Source of the DNA: Ignavibacteria bacterium
GTDB lineage: Bacteria > Bacteroidota > Ignavibacteria > Ignavibacteriales > Melioribacteraceae
DNA length: 11,159 nucleotides
Reading direction: 5' to 3'
NCBI GenBank assembly: GCA_027347805.1
Contig: DAIEQP010000199.1
Location: 1 to 11,159 of the forward strand
In this document: positions 1 through 7,075 of the stretch, piece by piece
Layout of the letters: every line of letters begins with the position of its first letter
Position numbering within the stretch: position 1 is the stretch's first letter
Translations under genes and position numbers: made by a program
The notes under the pieces: generated by a model
What the model was told of the DNA's origin: nothing
Database searches by the model: none
Seen by the model: the letters and a program-made list of their open reading frames with translations, nothing else

Positions 1-1455
1 GAAATGAAACCGGGAACAAAGATTGAAGAAACAAATTTAATCTCGCAGCAGGTAGAAAAAATTGTAGGTAAAATTCCTGAAGTTGCAAGAATTTATGCTA
101 ACGTCGGCGTTTCTAATGAAGGCTTGATCGGTTCATCATCATCAAACTATTCTGAAGTAACTGTAACTCTCATTCCTAAAAATCAGAGAGTCAGAAGTAC
201 CCAGGAAATTAAAGATGAAATCGAAGCTAAGTTGAGAAAACTCCCCGGTATTAAAACAAGAATCAACGAAGTGGGAATTTTTGGAGTTGCAAACGAAACA
301 CCGATCCAGTTTTTGTTGACAGGTCCTAAATATGAAGACGTAATTACTGCTGCTAAAACTGTTGCAAATGTAATCAAAACAATACCTGGCACTGCAGATG
401 TCCGTCTTTCAACTGCAGATGGTAATCCTGAAACGCAAATTACTATTGATAGAAGAAAACTTTTAAGCTATGGATTAACACTCGCTGAAGTTGGCGGTGC
501 TTTACGTGTTGCTTTAACCGGTGATGATGAATCCAAACTTAGAGAAGGCGATACTGAATATGATATCAGAGTTGTGCTTGATCAGTTTGACCGTTCAAAA
601 ACAGAAGACCTCGGAAATATTTCTTTTGTTAACAGAAAAGGACAGCAGATTTATCTAAAACAATTTGCTGATATCAATAGAGGAACAGGTCCAACCAAGT
701 TGTCGCGAACTTCAAGAAGTGCTTCTGTAATTATTTATTCTCAGGCGGTCGGCAGACCAAGCGGTAATATTGCACAGGATATTGTTAAAGAAGTTGCTAA
801 GCTTGATTTACCAAAAGGTATAACAACTGCGTTCCAGGGACAGGTTAAAAACCAGAACGAATCAATGGGCGATATGATGCTCGCACTTTTCGCAGGCATT
901 TTGTTTACTTATATGATTATGGTTGCATTGTATGATTCATTCATCTATCCTTTCATTATTTTATTCTCAATTCCGCTTGCTATGATTGGTGCGCTGCTTG
1001 CTTTGGCAATGTCGTTAAAAGCATTGTCAATATTCTCAATGCTTGGTGTAATTATGCTTGTCGGCCTTGTCGGCAAGAATGCTATTCTGCTGGTTGATAG
1101 AACCAACTTTGTTCGTTCGCAGGGCGAAAGTCTACACGATGCATTAATTGATGCAGGCAAAATGAGAATCCGTCCTATCTTTATGACTACATTGACAATG
1201 ATATTCGGTATGCTTCCGATTGCTCTTTCTACGGCAGACGGTGCCGAATGGAAAAGCGGTCTTGCCTGGGCTTTAATTGGCGGTTTAACGTCATCATTGT
1301 TCCTTACATTAATTGTAGTTCCTATGGTATATACAAAGGTGGAAGAAGTGAAAGTTGCTTTCGTACCTTTTGTAAAAAAACTTGTAGGCAAAGTGATAAA
1401 ACAAAAACAACCCAAACCAACTCCTGCAGAGGAAGATTTGGGATTGAGCAAATAA
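1..1455 (+). CDS. RND-family efflux transporter permease (HAE1/AcrB-like), C-terminal half, 5'-truncated by window edge
   Basis: Inner-membrane proton-driven pump subunit of a tripartite efflux system. The reading frame is open from base 1, and the ATG at base 4 lies inside the periplasmic porter domain, so it is not the true start. RND permeases are about 1,000-1,050 residues; the roughly 484 codons here match the second half. In order: the second porter and docking-domain region (about codons 1-285), then five membrane segments equivalent to TM8-TM12 (about codons 290-455), then a short charged tail. The TM10-equivalent segment carries GLVGKNAILLVD, with Lys encoded at 1075-1077. In AcrB this Lys (K940) belongs to the proton-relay network, whose aspartates in TM4 would lie upstream of the window. 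The adaptor and outer-membrane channel genes are not visible and may be upstream. Substrate cannot be inferred. Family assignment is firm; the HAE1 subclass is likely. Confidence 0.95.
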   Translation, partial: EMKPGTKIEETNLISQQVEKIVGKIPEVARIYANVGVSNEGLIGSSSSNYSEVTVTLIPKNQRVRSTQEIKDEIEAKLRKLPGIKTRINEVGIFGVANETPIQFLLTGPKYEDVITAAKTVANVIKTIPGTADVRLSTADGNPETQITIDRRKLLSYGLTLAEVGGALRVALTGDDESKLREGDTEYDIRVVLDQFDRSKTEDLGNISFVNRKGQQIYLKQFADINRGTGPTKLSRTSRSASVIIYSQAVGRPSGNIAQDIVKEVAKLDLPKGITTAFQGQVKNQNESMGDMMLALFAGILFTYMIMVALYDSFIYPFIILFSIPLAMIGALLALAMSLKALSIFSMLGVIMLVGLVGKNAILLVDRTNFVRSQGESLHDALIDAGKMRIRPIFMTTLTMIFGMLPIALSTADGAEWKSGLAWALIGGLTSSLFLTLIVVPMVYTKVEEVKVAFVPFVKKLVGKVIKQKQPKPTPAEEDLGLSK

Positions 1456-1474
1456 ATAATTCTCAATTAACAAG

Positions 1475-1506
1475 AAAAGCCGCAATTATATACTGCGGCT
1501 TTTTTT
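1475..1506 (+). terminator. Rho-independent terminator of the RND permease gene
   Basis: A perfect 10-bp stem (AAAAGCCGCA at 1475-1484 pairing with TGCGGCTTTT at 1494-1503) closes a 9-nt loop and is followed by T residues to 1506. It begins 20 nt after the stop codon of the RND gene. The preceding A-run could also let it act on the other strand, but no minus-strand gene ends here. Confidence 0.9.
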
Positions 1507-1513
1507 ATATTTG
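1506..1513 (+). promoter_or_regulatory. Candidate Bacteroidota-type -7 element for the HAD gene
   Basis: TATATTTG is an exact match to TAnnTTTG, the -7 consensus of Bacteroides/Flavobacterium promoters. It sits 27 nt before the HAD start codon, a sensible distance. It starts in the terminator's U-tract. No TTG is visible 17-23 nt upstream, where the terminator hairpin lies, so only half of the consensus is present. Confidence 0.4.
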
Positions 1514-1539
1514 CTAACAACGTAAAGCAAGTTAATCAT

Positions 1540-2157
1540 ATGCCAGACAAAAAATATTCTGTAATTGTTTTTGATTTGGGAAACGTGCTGCTTCCCTTTA
1601 ATTACGATTCCGTAACTCAAAAGTTTAATAAAATTAAACCGGGACTCGGGGATAAGTTTAAAAAACTATACGCCGAGAATTATGATATCCACAGAAAATT
1701 TGAACGCGGAGATATTTTTGTTGAAGATTTTTTAACAATTATGATGGACTGGCTTGAAGGAAGAGTGTTTGGTAAGGAATTTTGCAAAATATTTTCAGAT
1801 ATATTTACAGTTAACCAGGAGCTTGTTAAGCTTCTGCCGGTATTAAAAAAGAAATATAAGCTGGTTCTTCTTTCCAATACTAATTATATACACAAAAAAT
1901 ACGGTTACGGGCATCAGGAGTTTCTGAACCATTTTGACAAACTTTTCCTATCTCATGAAGTTCGTGCAATAAAACCGGAGAAGGAAATTTATAAAGCCGT
2001 AGAAAAATATACAGGTAAACCATCCGGCGAGCATTTATTCATTGATGATATAAAAGAATATGTTGATGGCGCAAAAAAATGCGGATGGGATGCAATTCAA
2101 TTTATTGAAAATGATCAGTTAATAAAAGCCCTGGAACTGAAAAAGGTTCTAAAGTAA
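1540..2157 (+). CDS. HAD-superfamily phosphatase, YihX-like
   Basis: Predicted cytoplasmic hydrolase of 205 residues, the usual size for the group. The HAD motifs are in order. Motif I is VFDLGNVLLP, with nucleophile Asp12. Motif II is LLSNTN (Ser112 and Thr114). Motif III is Lys145 in the IKPEKEIY segment. Motif IV is FIDD (Asp169, Asp170) followed by a VDGAKKCGW segment. A helical cap lies at about 20-95. The DLGNV form, in which the usual second motif I Asp is replaced by Gly14, matches E. coli YihX, an alpha-D-glucose-1-phosphate phosphatase, as do the HRKFERGDI and SNTNYIHKKYG stretches. The substrate in this organism is not shown; FMN-type or other sugar-phosphate substrates are possible. 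It stands alone between the upstream terminator and the convergent ArsC-like gene, with no strong Shine-Dalgarno. Confidence 0.88.
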   Translation: MPDKKYSVIVFDLGNVLLPFNYDSVTQKFNKIKPGLGDKFKKLYAENYDIHRKFERGDIFVEDFLTIMMDWLEGRVFGKEFCKIFSDIFTVNQELVKLLPVLKKKYKLVLLSNTNYIHKKYGYGHQEFLNHFDKLFLSHEVRAIKPEKEIYKAVEKYTGKPSGEHLFIDDIKEYVDGAKKCGWDAIQFIENDQLIKALELKKVLK

Positions 2158-2190
2158 TACGTTAAACCAATAACTAATAGACTGATACTG

Positions 2191-2526
2191 CTATTCCTTC
2201 CAGTTTTTCCATTCATTCGGCTGATAGCCTAACGTAACATCTTTTCCATTTCTGACAATAGGAGTTTTTAACAGCAGGGGATCAGCAAGCAGTTCTTCCT
2301 CAATATCGAATACCATATACTGAAGATTGCGTTTTTTATACTGCTTTCCATCTTTGTCAATTAATTCATCAAGAGAAATAATTCTTGTAATATTTTCCAG
2401 TTCCCCTTTGGCTAGTCCTTTTTCATTTAAATCCCTGAAATGAAAAGGAATTCTGCGTTCTTTAAAGAAGCGTTCCGCTTTTTGTGTATCACGGCAGCCT
2501 TTCGTCCCGATAATTTGTATGTTCAT
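2191..2526 (-). CDS. ArsC/Spx-like thioredoxin-fold protein (arsenate reductase family)
   Basis: A small cytoplasmic protein of 111 residues, typical for the ArsC/Spx/YffB family. The N-terminal beta strand leads into GTKGCRDTQKA, with one redox-candidate Cys11. The C-terminal LLKTPIV segment has the cis-Pro position (Pro89), followed by NGKDVTLGYQPNEW. No CxxC is present, so it is not a canonical Spx redox switch. The position normally occupied by Arg in the arsenate reductase motif (L-x-R-P-I) is Thr88, so arsenate reduction is doubtful and the YffB-like branch of unknown function fits better. An upstream in-frame ATG at 2643 would add 39 unrelated residues and run into the divergent gene, so the ATG at 2524-2526 is chosen; there the ArsC fold begins at residue 2. 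The gene converges on the HAD gene with a 33-nt gap that holds no clear terminator. Confidence 0.85.
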   Translation of the reverse strand: MNIQIIGTKGCRDTQKAERFFKERRIPFHFRDLNEKGLAKGELENITRIISLDELIDKDGKQYKKRNLQYMVFDIEEELLADPLLLKTPIVRNGKDVTLGYQPNEWKNWKE

Positions 2527-2536
2527 AAAACCACTT

Positions 2537-2566
2537 TTTGATTGACGAGAGCAAAAGTTATATTTT
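2537..2566 (+). promoter_or_regulatory. Candidate promoter of the dipeptidyl peptidase III gene
   Basis: TTTG (2537-2540), an 18-nt spacer and TATATTTT (2559-2566) match TTG-N17-23-TAnnTTTG except for the last base. It lies about 42 nt before the start codon. The element overlaps the divergent promoter of the ArsC-like gene. Confidence 0.4.
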
Positions 2567-2583
2567 TCGCGCGCATAATCAAA
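2552..2583 (-). promoter_or_regulatory. Candidate promoter of the ArsC-like gene
   Basis: Reading the minus strand, TTTG (2580-2583) is followed after 19 nt by TAACTTTT(G) (2552-2560). This is close to TTG-N17-23-TAnnTTTG with one extra T before the final G. It lies about 26 nt before the start codon. The same TATAACTTTYGC string occurs before the minus-strand gene that starts at 7061, which strengthens the call. Confidence 0.45.
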
Positions 2584-2608
2584 TATAGAATCACAGAAAG
2601 AGATAAAA

Positions 2609-4660
2609 ATGAAAAAAGTTAAACAAATAATTTTATTAATCACTTTAGGAATAGTAATGATTAGCTGTTCATCAAATAAAAAAAGCCAGGAACCGGCAGA
2701 TTTTAAATTTTATGTTGAATCATTTGCTGATTTAAGAATCCAGCGATATTATGTGCCCGGATTCGATGAGTTAACACCAAAGCAGAAAGAGCTTGTCTTT
2801 TACCTATACCAGGCATCACTTTCGGGAAGGGATATAATTTACGATCAGAATTACAAACACAATCTTTTTGTGCGCCGAACACTTGAAGCTATTGTAAACA
2901 CTTTTTCCGGTGACAGAACTACTCCCGAATTTCAGAAGTTTATGACTTACACAAAACGTGTTTGGTTTTCAAATGGAATTCATCATCATTATTCAAACAA
3001 GAAAATCCTTCCGGAATTCTCAAAAGAATATTTTAAAGAATTAATTGCGGGAACAGATGAGTACCAGCTTCCGCTTCAGAATAACGACAAGCCGGATGAC
3101 CTGATTAAGCAGATGGAATCAATCATGTTTGATCCCAAAGTTGCGCCGGTAAAAGTTAACCAGGATCCGAATGTTGATTTGATAAAAACATCGGCAGTTA
3201 ATTTTTATGAAGGTGTAACCCAGAAGGAAGTGGAAGACTTTTATAAAAAAGTTGACGACCCAAACGATACCCGTCCTCTATCATACGGACTTAATTCCAA
3301 GTTGATAAAAGAAAAAGGACAAATTTTTGAGCGCCACTGGAAAACTACCAGCATGTATGCATTTGCATTACGCAAAGTTGTAAGCTGGCTCGAGAAGGCC
3401 GTTGGTGTTGCAGAAAACGATCAGCAGAAAAAAGCTCTGCAGCTTTTGATCGAATATTATAAAACAGGCGATCTTAAAAAATGGGATGAATACAACATTG
3501 AATGGGTGAAAGACACCACTTCTGTTGTTGATATTACAAATGGTTTTATTGAAACATATAATGACCCGCTAAGTTATCGCGCTACATATGAATCAATTGT
3601 TTCGATAAAAGATAATGAAGCTACCAAAAGAATTGAAGCAATTAGCAATAATGCTCAATGGTTCGAAGACAACTCGCCGATAATGCCGGAACACAAAAAG
3701 AAAAATGTAAAAGGTGTTTCAGCTAAAGTTATTACGGCAATTGTAGAAGCAGGCGATGCGGCCCCCTCAACTCCAATAGGAATTAATCTGCCAAACGCAA
3801 ACTGGATTAGAAAAGAACATGGTTCAAAATCAGTTAACATAGGAAACATTGTTCATTCTTATAATAAGTTTGGCGCTACAAGCGGGGTGCTGGAAGAGTT
3901 TTCTTATTCCAAAGAAGAAATTGAGAGGGATAAAAAGTATGGTTCCCTTTCTGATGATCTTCATACAGATATGCATGAGGTTATCGGTCATGCATCCGGG
4001 CAAATGAACCCCGGTGTTGCAGAACCGCACCAGACACTTAAAAATTATTATTCAACGCTCGAAGAAGCGCGAGCAGATCTTGTTGCACTCTATTACCTGA
4101 TGGATCAGAAACTTGTTGATATCGGCGTAATGCCATCTCTAGATGCAGGTAAGGCCGCTTACGATGATTACATTAAAAATGGTTTAATGGTTCAGCTTGC
4201 TAGAATTCCTCTCGGGGAAAATGTTGAAGAAGCTCATATGCGCAACAGGCAGCTTGTTGCTAAGTGGGCGTTCGAAATGGGCGCTAAAGAAAATGTAATT
4301 GAAAAGAAAATTAAAGACGGCAAAACATATTTTGTTGTTAATGACTACGGCAAGCTGAGAAACTTATTCGGTCTGCTGCTTAAAGAAATTCAGAGAATTA
4401 AATCTTCGGGCGATTATAATGCCGGGAAAAATCTTGTTGAAAATTATGGAGTTAAAGTTGACCCGCTGCTTCATAAAGAAGTTCTTGAGCGGTATAAAAA
4501 ATTAAATATTGCCCCGTACGCAGGATTTATCCAGCCCAAACTTGTTCCGGTTATGGAAGGAGAGAAAATTATTGATGTTAAAATTGAATACCCGTCAGAC
4601 TTTACAAAGCAGATGCTTGAATATGGTAAGGATTACAATACGCTGGCTACATATAATTAA
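2609..4660 (+). CDS. Dipeptidyl peptidase III (M49 family), predicted lipoprotein
   Basis: A zinc metallopeptidase that removes dipeptides from the N-terminus of short peptides. The zinc site typical of M49 is present: HEVIGH at residues 456-461 (ligands His456 and His461, catalytic Glu457), and 25 residues further EEARAD (485-490) supplies the third ligand, Glu486. The length of 683 residues fits bacterial DPP III (about 675; human 737). Residues 1-20 form a lipoprotein signal: Lys-rich start, hydrophobic core, lipobox MIS-Cys20, then SSNKK. This predicts membrane anchoring on the periplasmic or surface side, unlike the cytosolic eukaryotic enzyme. The start is supported by AGAAAGAGA ending about 6 nt before the ATG. 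Bacteroidota homologues are sometimes labelled 'dihydrofolate reductase', but nothing in this sequence supports that. Likely role: peptide scavenging or envelope peptide turnover (inference). It is a single-gene unit with its own terminator. Confidence 0.93.
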   Translation: MKKVKQIILLITLGIVMISCSSNKKSQEPADFKFYVESFADLRIQRYYVPGFDELTPKQKELVFYLYQASLSGRDIIYDQNYKHNLFVRRTLEAIVNTFSGDRTTPEFQKFMTYTKRVWFSNGIHHHYSNKKILPEFSKEYFKELIAGTDEYQLPLQNNDKPDDLIKQMESIMFDPKVAPVKVNQDPNVDLIKTSAVNFYEGVTQKEVEDFYKKVDDPNDTRPLSYGLNSKLIKEKGQIFERHWKTTSMYAFALRKVVSWLEKAVGVAENDQQKKALQLLIEYYKTGDLKKWDEYNIEWVKDTTSVVDITNGFIETYNDPLSYRATYESIVSIKDNEATKRIEAISNNAQWFEDNSPIMPEHKKKNVKGVSAKVITAIVEAGDAAPSTPIGINLPNANWIRKEHGSKSVNIGNIVHSYNKFGATSGVLEEFSYSKEEIERDKKYGSLSDDLHTDMHEVIGHASGQMNPGVAEPHQTLKNYYSTLEEARADLVALYYLMDQKLVDIGVMPSLDAGKAAYDDYIKNGLMVQLARIPLGENVEEAHMRNRQLVAKWAFEMGAKENVIEKKIKDGKTYFVVNDYGKLRNLFGLLLKEIQRIKSSGDYNAGKNLVENYGVKVDPLLHKEVLERYKKLNIAPYAGFIQPKLVPVMEGEKIIDVKIEYPSDFTKQMLEYGKDYNTLATYN

Positions 4661-4710
4661 AGATAATGCTGGTGATATAGCTGCAAGGAATTAGGTTTAG
4701 GATACAAATA

Positions 4711-4735
4711 AAACCCCAACTTATTGTTGGGGTTT
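4711..4735. terminator. Bidirectional hairpin terminator between convergent genes
   Basis: A perfect 10-bp stem (AAACCCCAAC at 4711-4720 with GTTGGGGTTT at 4726-4735) and a 5-nt loop lie between the stop codons of the peptidase gene (4660) and the fmdB-type gene (4763). On the plus strand the stem is followed by CGTTTA; on the minus strand by a better U-rich tail (TTTTATTTG reading). It can serve both genes. Confidence 0.85.
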
Positions 4736-4762
4736 CGTTTATTGTGAAATGTCGAAAATATT

Positions 4763-5011
4763 TTAATTCAAGCCGCACATTCCGTTTGCGCATCCGCCGC
4801 CAAACGAAGGCATGCCGCAGCTGCCATCGCTGCAGGATGGGGCGCTGAATTCTGAAGATGAACCAACTGAAGCGCTGAACGATGATAAGAGTTTTTTATA
4901 GTTTGCCGATTGGCAATCCGGGCATTTTACTTCTTCAAGATTTGCCGAAGATTTATGAAGCACTTCAAATTTTTTTCCGCAGTCATCACATTTATATTCA
5001 AATACTGGCAT
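4763..5011 (-). CDS. FmdB-family zinc-ribbon protein
   Basis: A small protein of 82 residues. The N-terminus MPVFEYKCDDCGKKFE and the second knuckle CPDC (Cys8, Cys11, Cys30, Cys33) form the classic FmdB zinc ribbon. The family is widespread and was named as a putative regulator of a formamidase/acetamidase operon, but its function is mostly unknown. The tail after about residue 43 is rich in Ser and Gly, as in other members, but carries four further cysteines (60, 65, 74, 79) arranged as two CxxxxC pairs. It begins 14 nt after the stop codon of the FAH-family gene, and AGGA (complement of 5018-5021) sits 6 nt before the ATG, so it is probably the last gene of that operon. Confidence 0.88.
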   Translation of the reverse strand: MPVFEYKCDDCGKKFEVLHKSSANLEEVKCPDCQSANYKKLLSSFSASVGSSSEFSAPSCSDGSCGMPSFGGGCANGMCGLN

Positions 5012-5025
5012 TGTTAATCCTGTTG

Positions 5026-5688
5026 TTAATTTATAATCTTTGTTGTAATTGTTCCGATGTTTTCAAGTTCTGCAAAAATTTTATCCCCCGGAAAAACACG
5101 GCTTACACCTTCAGGTGTTCCTGTAAAAACAAGGTCTCCTTTTTCAAGCGTCATTCTTGATGAAATATGCTTAACAATATCAACGGGAGAGAAAATCATT
5201 TTACTGATTGATGAATTATGTTTTACAGTATCGTTTACTTTTAATAAGATATTTTCATCGCCCCGTAGTTGATAATCCGACTTGAGAAGAACGTCAGTCA
5301 GCACGGCGGCGGTATCAAAACATTTTGCCAATGTCCATGGATCTCCTTTTGCCTTAAACTGGAATTGAAGATCGCGTAAAGTCATATCAAGGCCAACAGT
5401 ATAACCGTAAATTGCGTTTGCGGCTTCCTCTTCAGTTGCATTCTTTACTGTTTCCCCGATATAAAGAACTAGTTCAACTTCATGCTGTAAATTTTCCGAG
5501 TAGGGAGGATGAATAACGGAATCTCCCGAGAAGATAACGTTTGATGCCGGTTTGAGAAACATAATCGGAAATTCATCCTGAGTTTTTCCGCCAAGTTCTT
5601 TTATATGATCGGAATAGTTTCTGCCAATGCAGACAAGTTTTCCAATTGGAACCTGCTCTTCGCTATTTTTGAATTTAATATATCTCAT
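5026..5688 (-). CDS. Fumarylacetoacetate hydrolase (FAH) family protein, FAHD1/YcgM-like
   Basis: Predicted cytoplasmic Mg/Mn-dependent enzyme of 220 residues, the length of the single-domain FAHD1 type. The segment VCIGRNYSDHIKEL holds His28, equivalent to the catalytic His of human FAHD1. HEVEL supplies metal ligands Glu70 and Glu72, and GLDMTLRDLQ supplies Asp101. PWTLAKCFD supplies Lys122, and the family GTPEGV signature is at 190-195. Human FAHD1 cleaves acylpyruvates and decarboxylates oxaloacetate, and YcgM-type relatives act on similar 2-oxo acids, so that chemistry is the best guess; fumarylacetoacetate itself is unlikely, and no tyrosine or homoprotocatechuate pathway genes are nearby. 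The ATG at 5688 starts the conserved fold directly; no Shine-Dalgarno is visible. Three TTGGTTA-like repeats lie just upstream. It probably shares a transcript with the fmdB-type gene. Confidence 0.9.
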   Translation of the reverse strand: MRYIKFKNSEEQVPIGKLVCIGRNYSDHIKELGGKTQDEFPIMFLKPASNVIFSGDSVIHPPYSENLQHEVELVLYIGETVKNATEEEAANAIYGYTVGLDMTLRDLQFQFKAKGDPWTLAKCFDTAAVLTDVLLKSDYQLRGDENILLKVNDTVKHNSSISKMIFSPVDIVKHISSRMTLEKGDLVFTGTPEGVSRVFPGDKIFAELENIGTITTKIIN

Positions 5689-5691
5689 AAT

Positions 5692-5724
5692 ATTGGTTAG
5701 ATGTTGGTTAATGAAATTGGTTTC
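5692..5724. repeat. Three short direct repeats (TTGGTTA-like) just upstream of the FAH-family gene
   Basis: TTGGTTA occurs at 5693-5699 and 5704-5710, and TTGGTTT at 5717-5723. The spacings are 11 and 13 nt, about one helical turn. On the coding strand they read TAACCAA and lie 5-35 nt before the start codon. They could be an operator or an RNA-level site, or be chance in AT-rich DNA. Confidence 0.4.
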
Positions 5725-5801
5725 AGCATAGAAATATTTTTTTATAATTCAATATAGATTTATCGTCCTCAAAAAACGACTCCTTGAAACTAAACATTCA
5801 T

Positions 5802-7061
5802 TTAGGTTTTCTGTTCTTTTTTCTTAGCCGCCGGGAAAAGAATATTATTTAATATCAGCCGGTAACCCGGGGAATTTTTATACACCGATAAATTTGTCGG
5901 GGGATCGCCAACAGCATGCTGGTAATCTTCGGGATCGTGTCCGCCGTAAAAAGTAAAAGTTCCTCTTCCAAAATTTCCATGTATATATTTTACCTGGTCG
6001 GAGTTTGCACGTTCACCAAGAATATAGCAGGATTTTTTAATCAGACTTTTTCTGAATGCCGTTGTCTGTCCCATGAATCCATGAATTACATTTACATGAT
6101 TTTGAGTAAGCATTGTTGGAACGGGATCGTACTTAGCAGAAAAATCGAACAAGGTGAAATAATCGTTTTGTTCCGGTCCAACTTCCGGCAGCTGAATATC
6201 GATATCGCTGTATTCATAAACTAAAGGATTCATTTCCAGCTTGAAATTTTCGAAAGCGAAAGTCTGGGAAAAATCCAGTTTGTTTTGTGCATCAACATCC
6301 GGCGGATCGCCGTCATACATCCGGTCAACAATATCAACATTCTGTGCGGCGAGAGCAATATCATAAGAATCAGTTGCGGAACACATTGCAAATAAGAAAC
6401 CGCCTTTACCGACATAATCTTTTATGTCCAAGACAACAGCTCTTTCCATCTCGCTGACTTTTTTGAATCCCAGTTTGGCAGCTTCTTTTTCATAAGTAAC
6501 CTGTTGTTCAATGTACCATGCTGCCTGGTTGAATGAACCATAAAATTTTCCGTACTGTCCTGTAAAATCTTCATGATTAAGATGAAGCCAGTCATACTTG
6601 CTTAAATCCCCGCGAAGAATTTCTTCTACCCAGATTTTATCATACTTCACTTCTGCATAATCGAGAGCAAGTGTAACGGCATCATCCCAGGGTTTGAAAT
6701 AGGGAGGAACATAAACTGCAATGCTGGGGGCTTTCTCAAGCCGAACAACATCCATATTATTATCTTCACTCTGGACTAACGAATATATTTTAACAACCTC
6801 TTCTTGTGACAGGGGCTGGAAAGCAACTCCTTTAACTCTGCATTTAATTGCCAGATCGTTTGAGTAATCCAGCATGAATGAACCGCCGCGGTAATTAAGA
6901 AGCCAATCGGCGGTACCTCCAGCTTTTAAAGCATTAAAGGTTATTCCATATGCTTTTAGATGATCGGTCTGCTGCAGATCCATATAAATTAGAATCTTGG
7001 ATTGAGCACAAACATTAACTGTAATTAATATTAATATGTAATGGAATATCTTCATAATCAT
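5802..7061 (-). CDS. Secreted conserved protein, family often labelled 'asparagine synthetase B' in Bacteroidota; function unknown
   Basis: 419 residues from the ATG at 7061; a second ATG at 7055 (Met3) is equally possible. Residues 3-19 form a signal peptide ending NVCA, with likely cleavage before Gln20, so the protein is predicted to be periplasmic or exported. I recall the sequence type (MDLQQTDHLKAYGI near 27-40, DWLLNYRGGSF near 52-62) from database entries named asparagine synthetase B. The sequence does not support that name: there is no N-terminal Cys nucleophile and no SGGxDS ATP-binding loop, and a secreted enzyme would lack ATP. GGFLFAMCSATDS (220-232) with Cys227 after a hydrophobic strand resembles the nucleophile elbow of class I glutamine-amidotransferase-like folds; LNHEDFTGQYG (161-171) and FYGGHDPEDYQH (371-382) are other likely conserved blocks. 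The fold is an inference. It is followed by the FAH gene after 113 nt. Confidence 0.8.
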   Translation of the reverse strand: MIMKIFHYILILITVNVCAQSKILIYMDLQQTDHLKAYGITFNALKAGGTADWLLNYRGGSFMLDYSNDLAIKCRVKGVAFQPLSQEEVVKIYSLVQSEDNNMDVVRLEKAPSIAVYVPPYFKPWDDAVTLALDYAEVKYDKIWVEEILRGDLSKYDWLHLNHEDFTGQYGKFYGSFNQAAWYIEQQVTYEKEAAKLGFKKVSEMERAVVLDIKDYVGKGGFLFAMCSATDSYDIALAAQNVDIVDRMYDGDPPDVDAQNKLDFSQTFAFENFKLEMNPLVYEYSDIDIQLPEVGPEQNDYFTLFDFSAKYDPVPTMLTQNHVNVIHGFMGQTTAFRKSLIKKSCYILGERANSDQVKYIHGNFGRGTFTFYGGHDPEDYQHAVGDPPTNLSVYKNSPGYRLILNNILFPAAKKKEQKT

Positions 7062-7075
7062 TTATTGAATGGTGC

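Noticed and set aside
945..1466. Long open frame on the minus strand, 173 codons, opposite the RND gene
   Set aside because: It is antisense to conserved transmembrane segments of the efflux pump, and its translation resembles no known family.
2158..2190. Possible terminator between the convergent HAD and ArsC-like genes
   Set aside because: Only a weak 5-bp AATAG/CTATT pairing with no U-tract is present. Termination here is not supported.
2527..2643. N-terminal extension of the ArsC-like protein from an ATG at 2643
   Set aside because: It would overlap the start of the divergent peptidase gene and cross both predicted promoters. The thioredoxin fold begins at the internal Met (2526).
5689..5801. 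Promoter for the FAH-family gene
   Set aside because: Several AT-rich partial matches exist, but none has both boxes at proper spacing. Read-through from the secreted-protein gene is equally possible.
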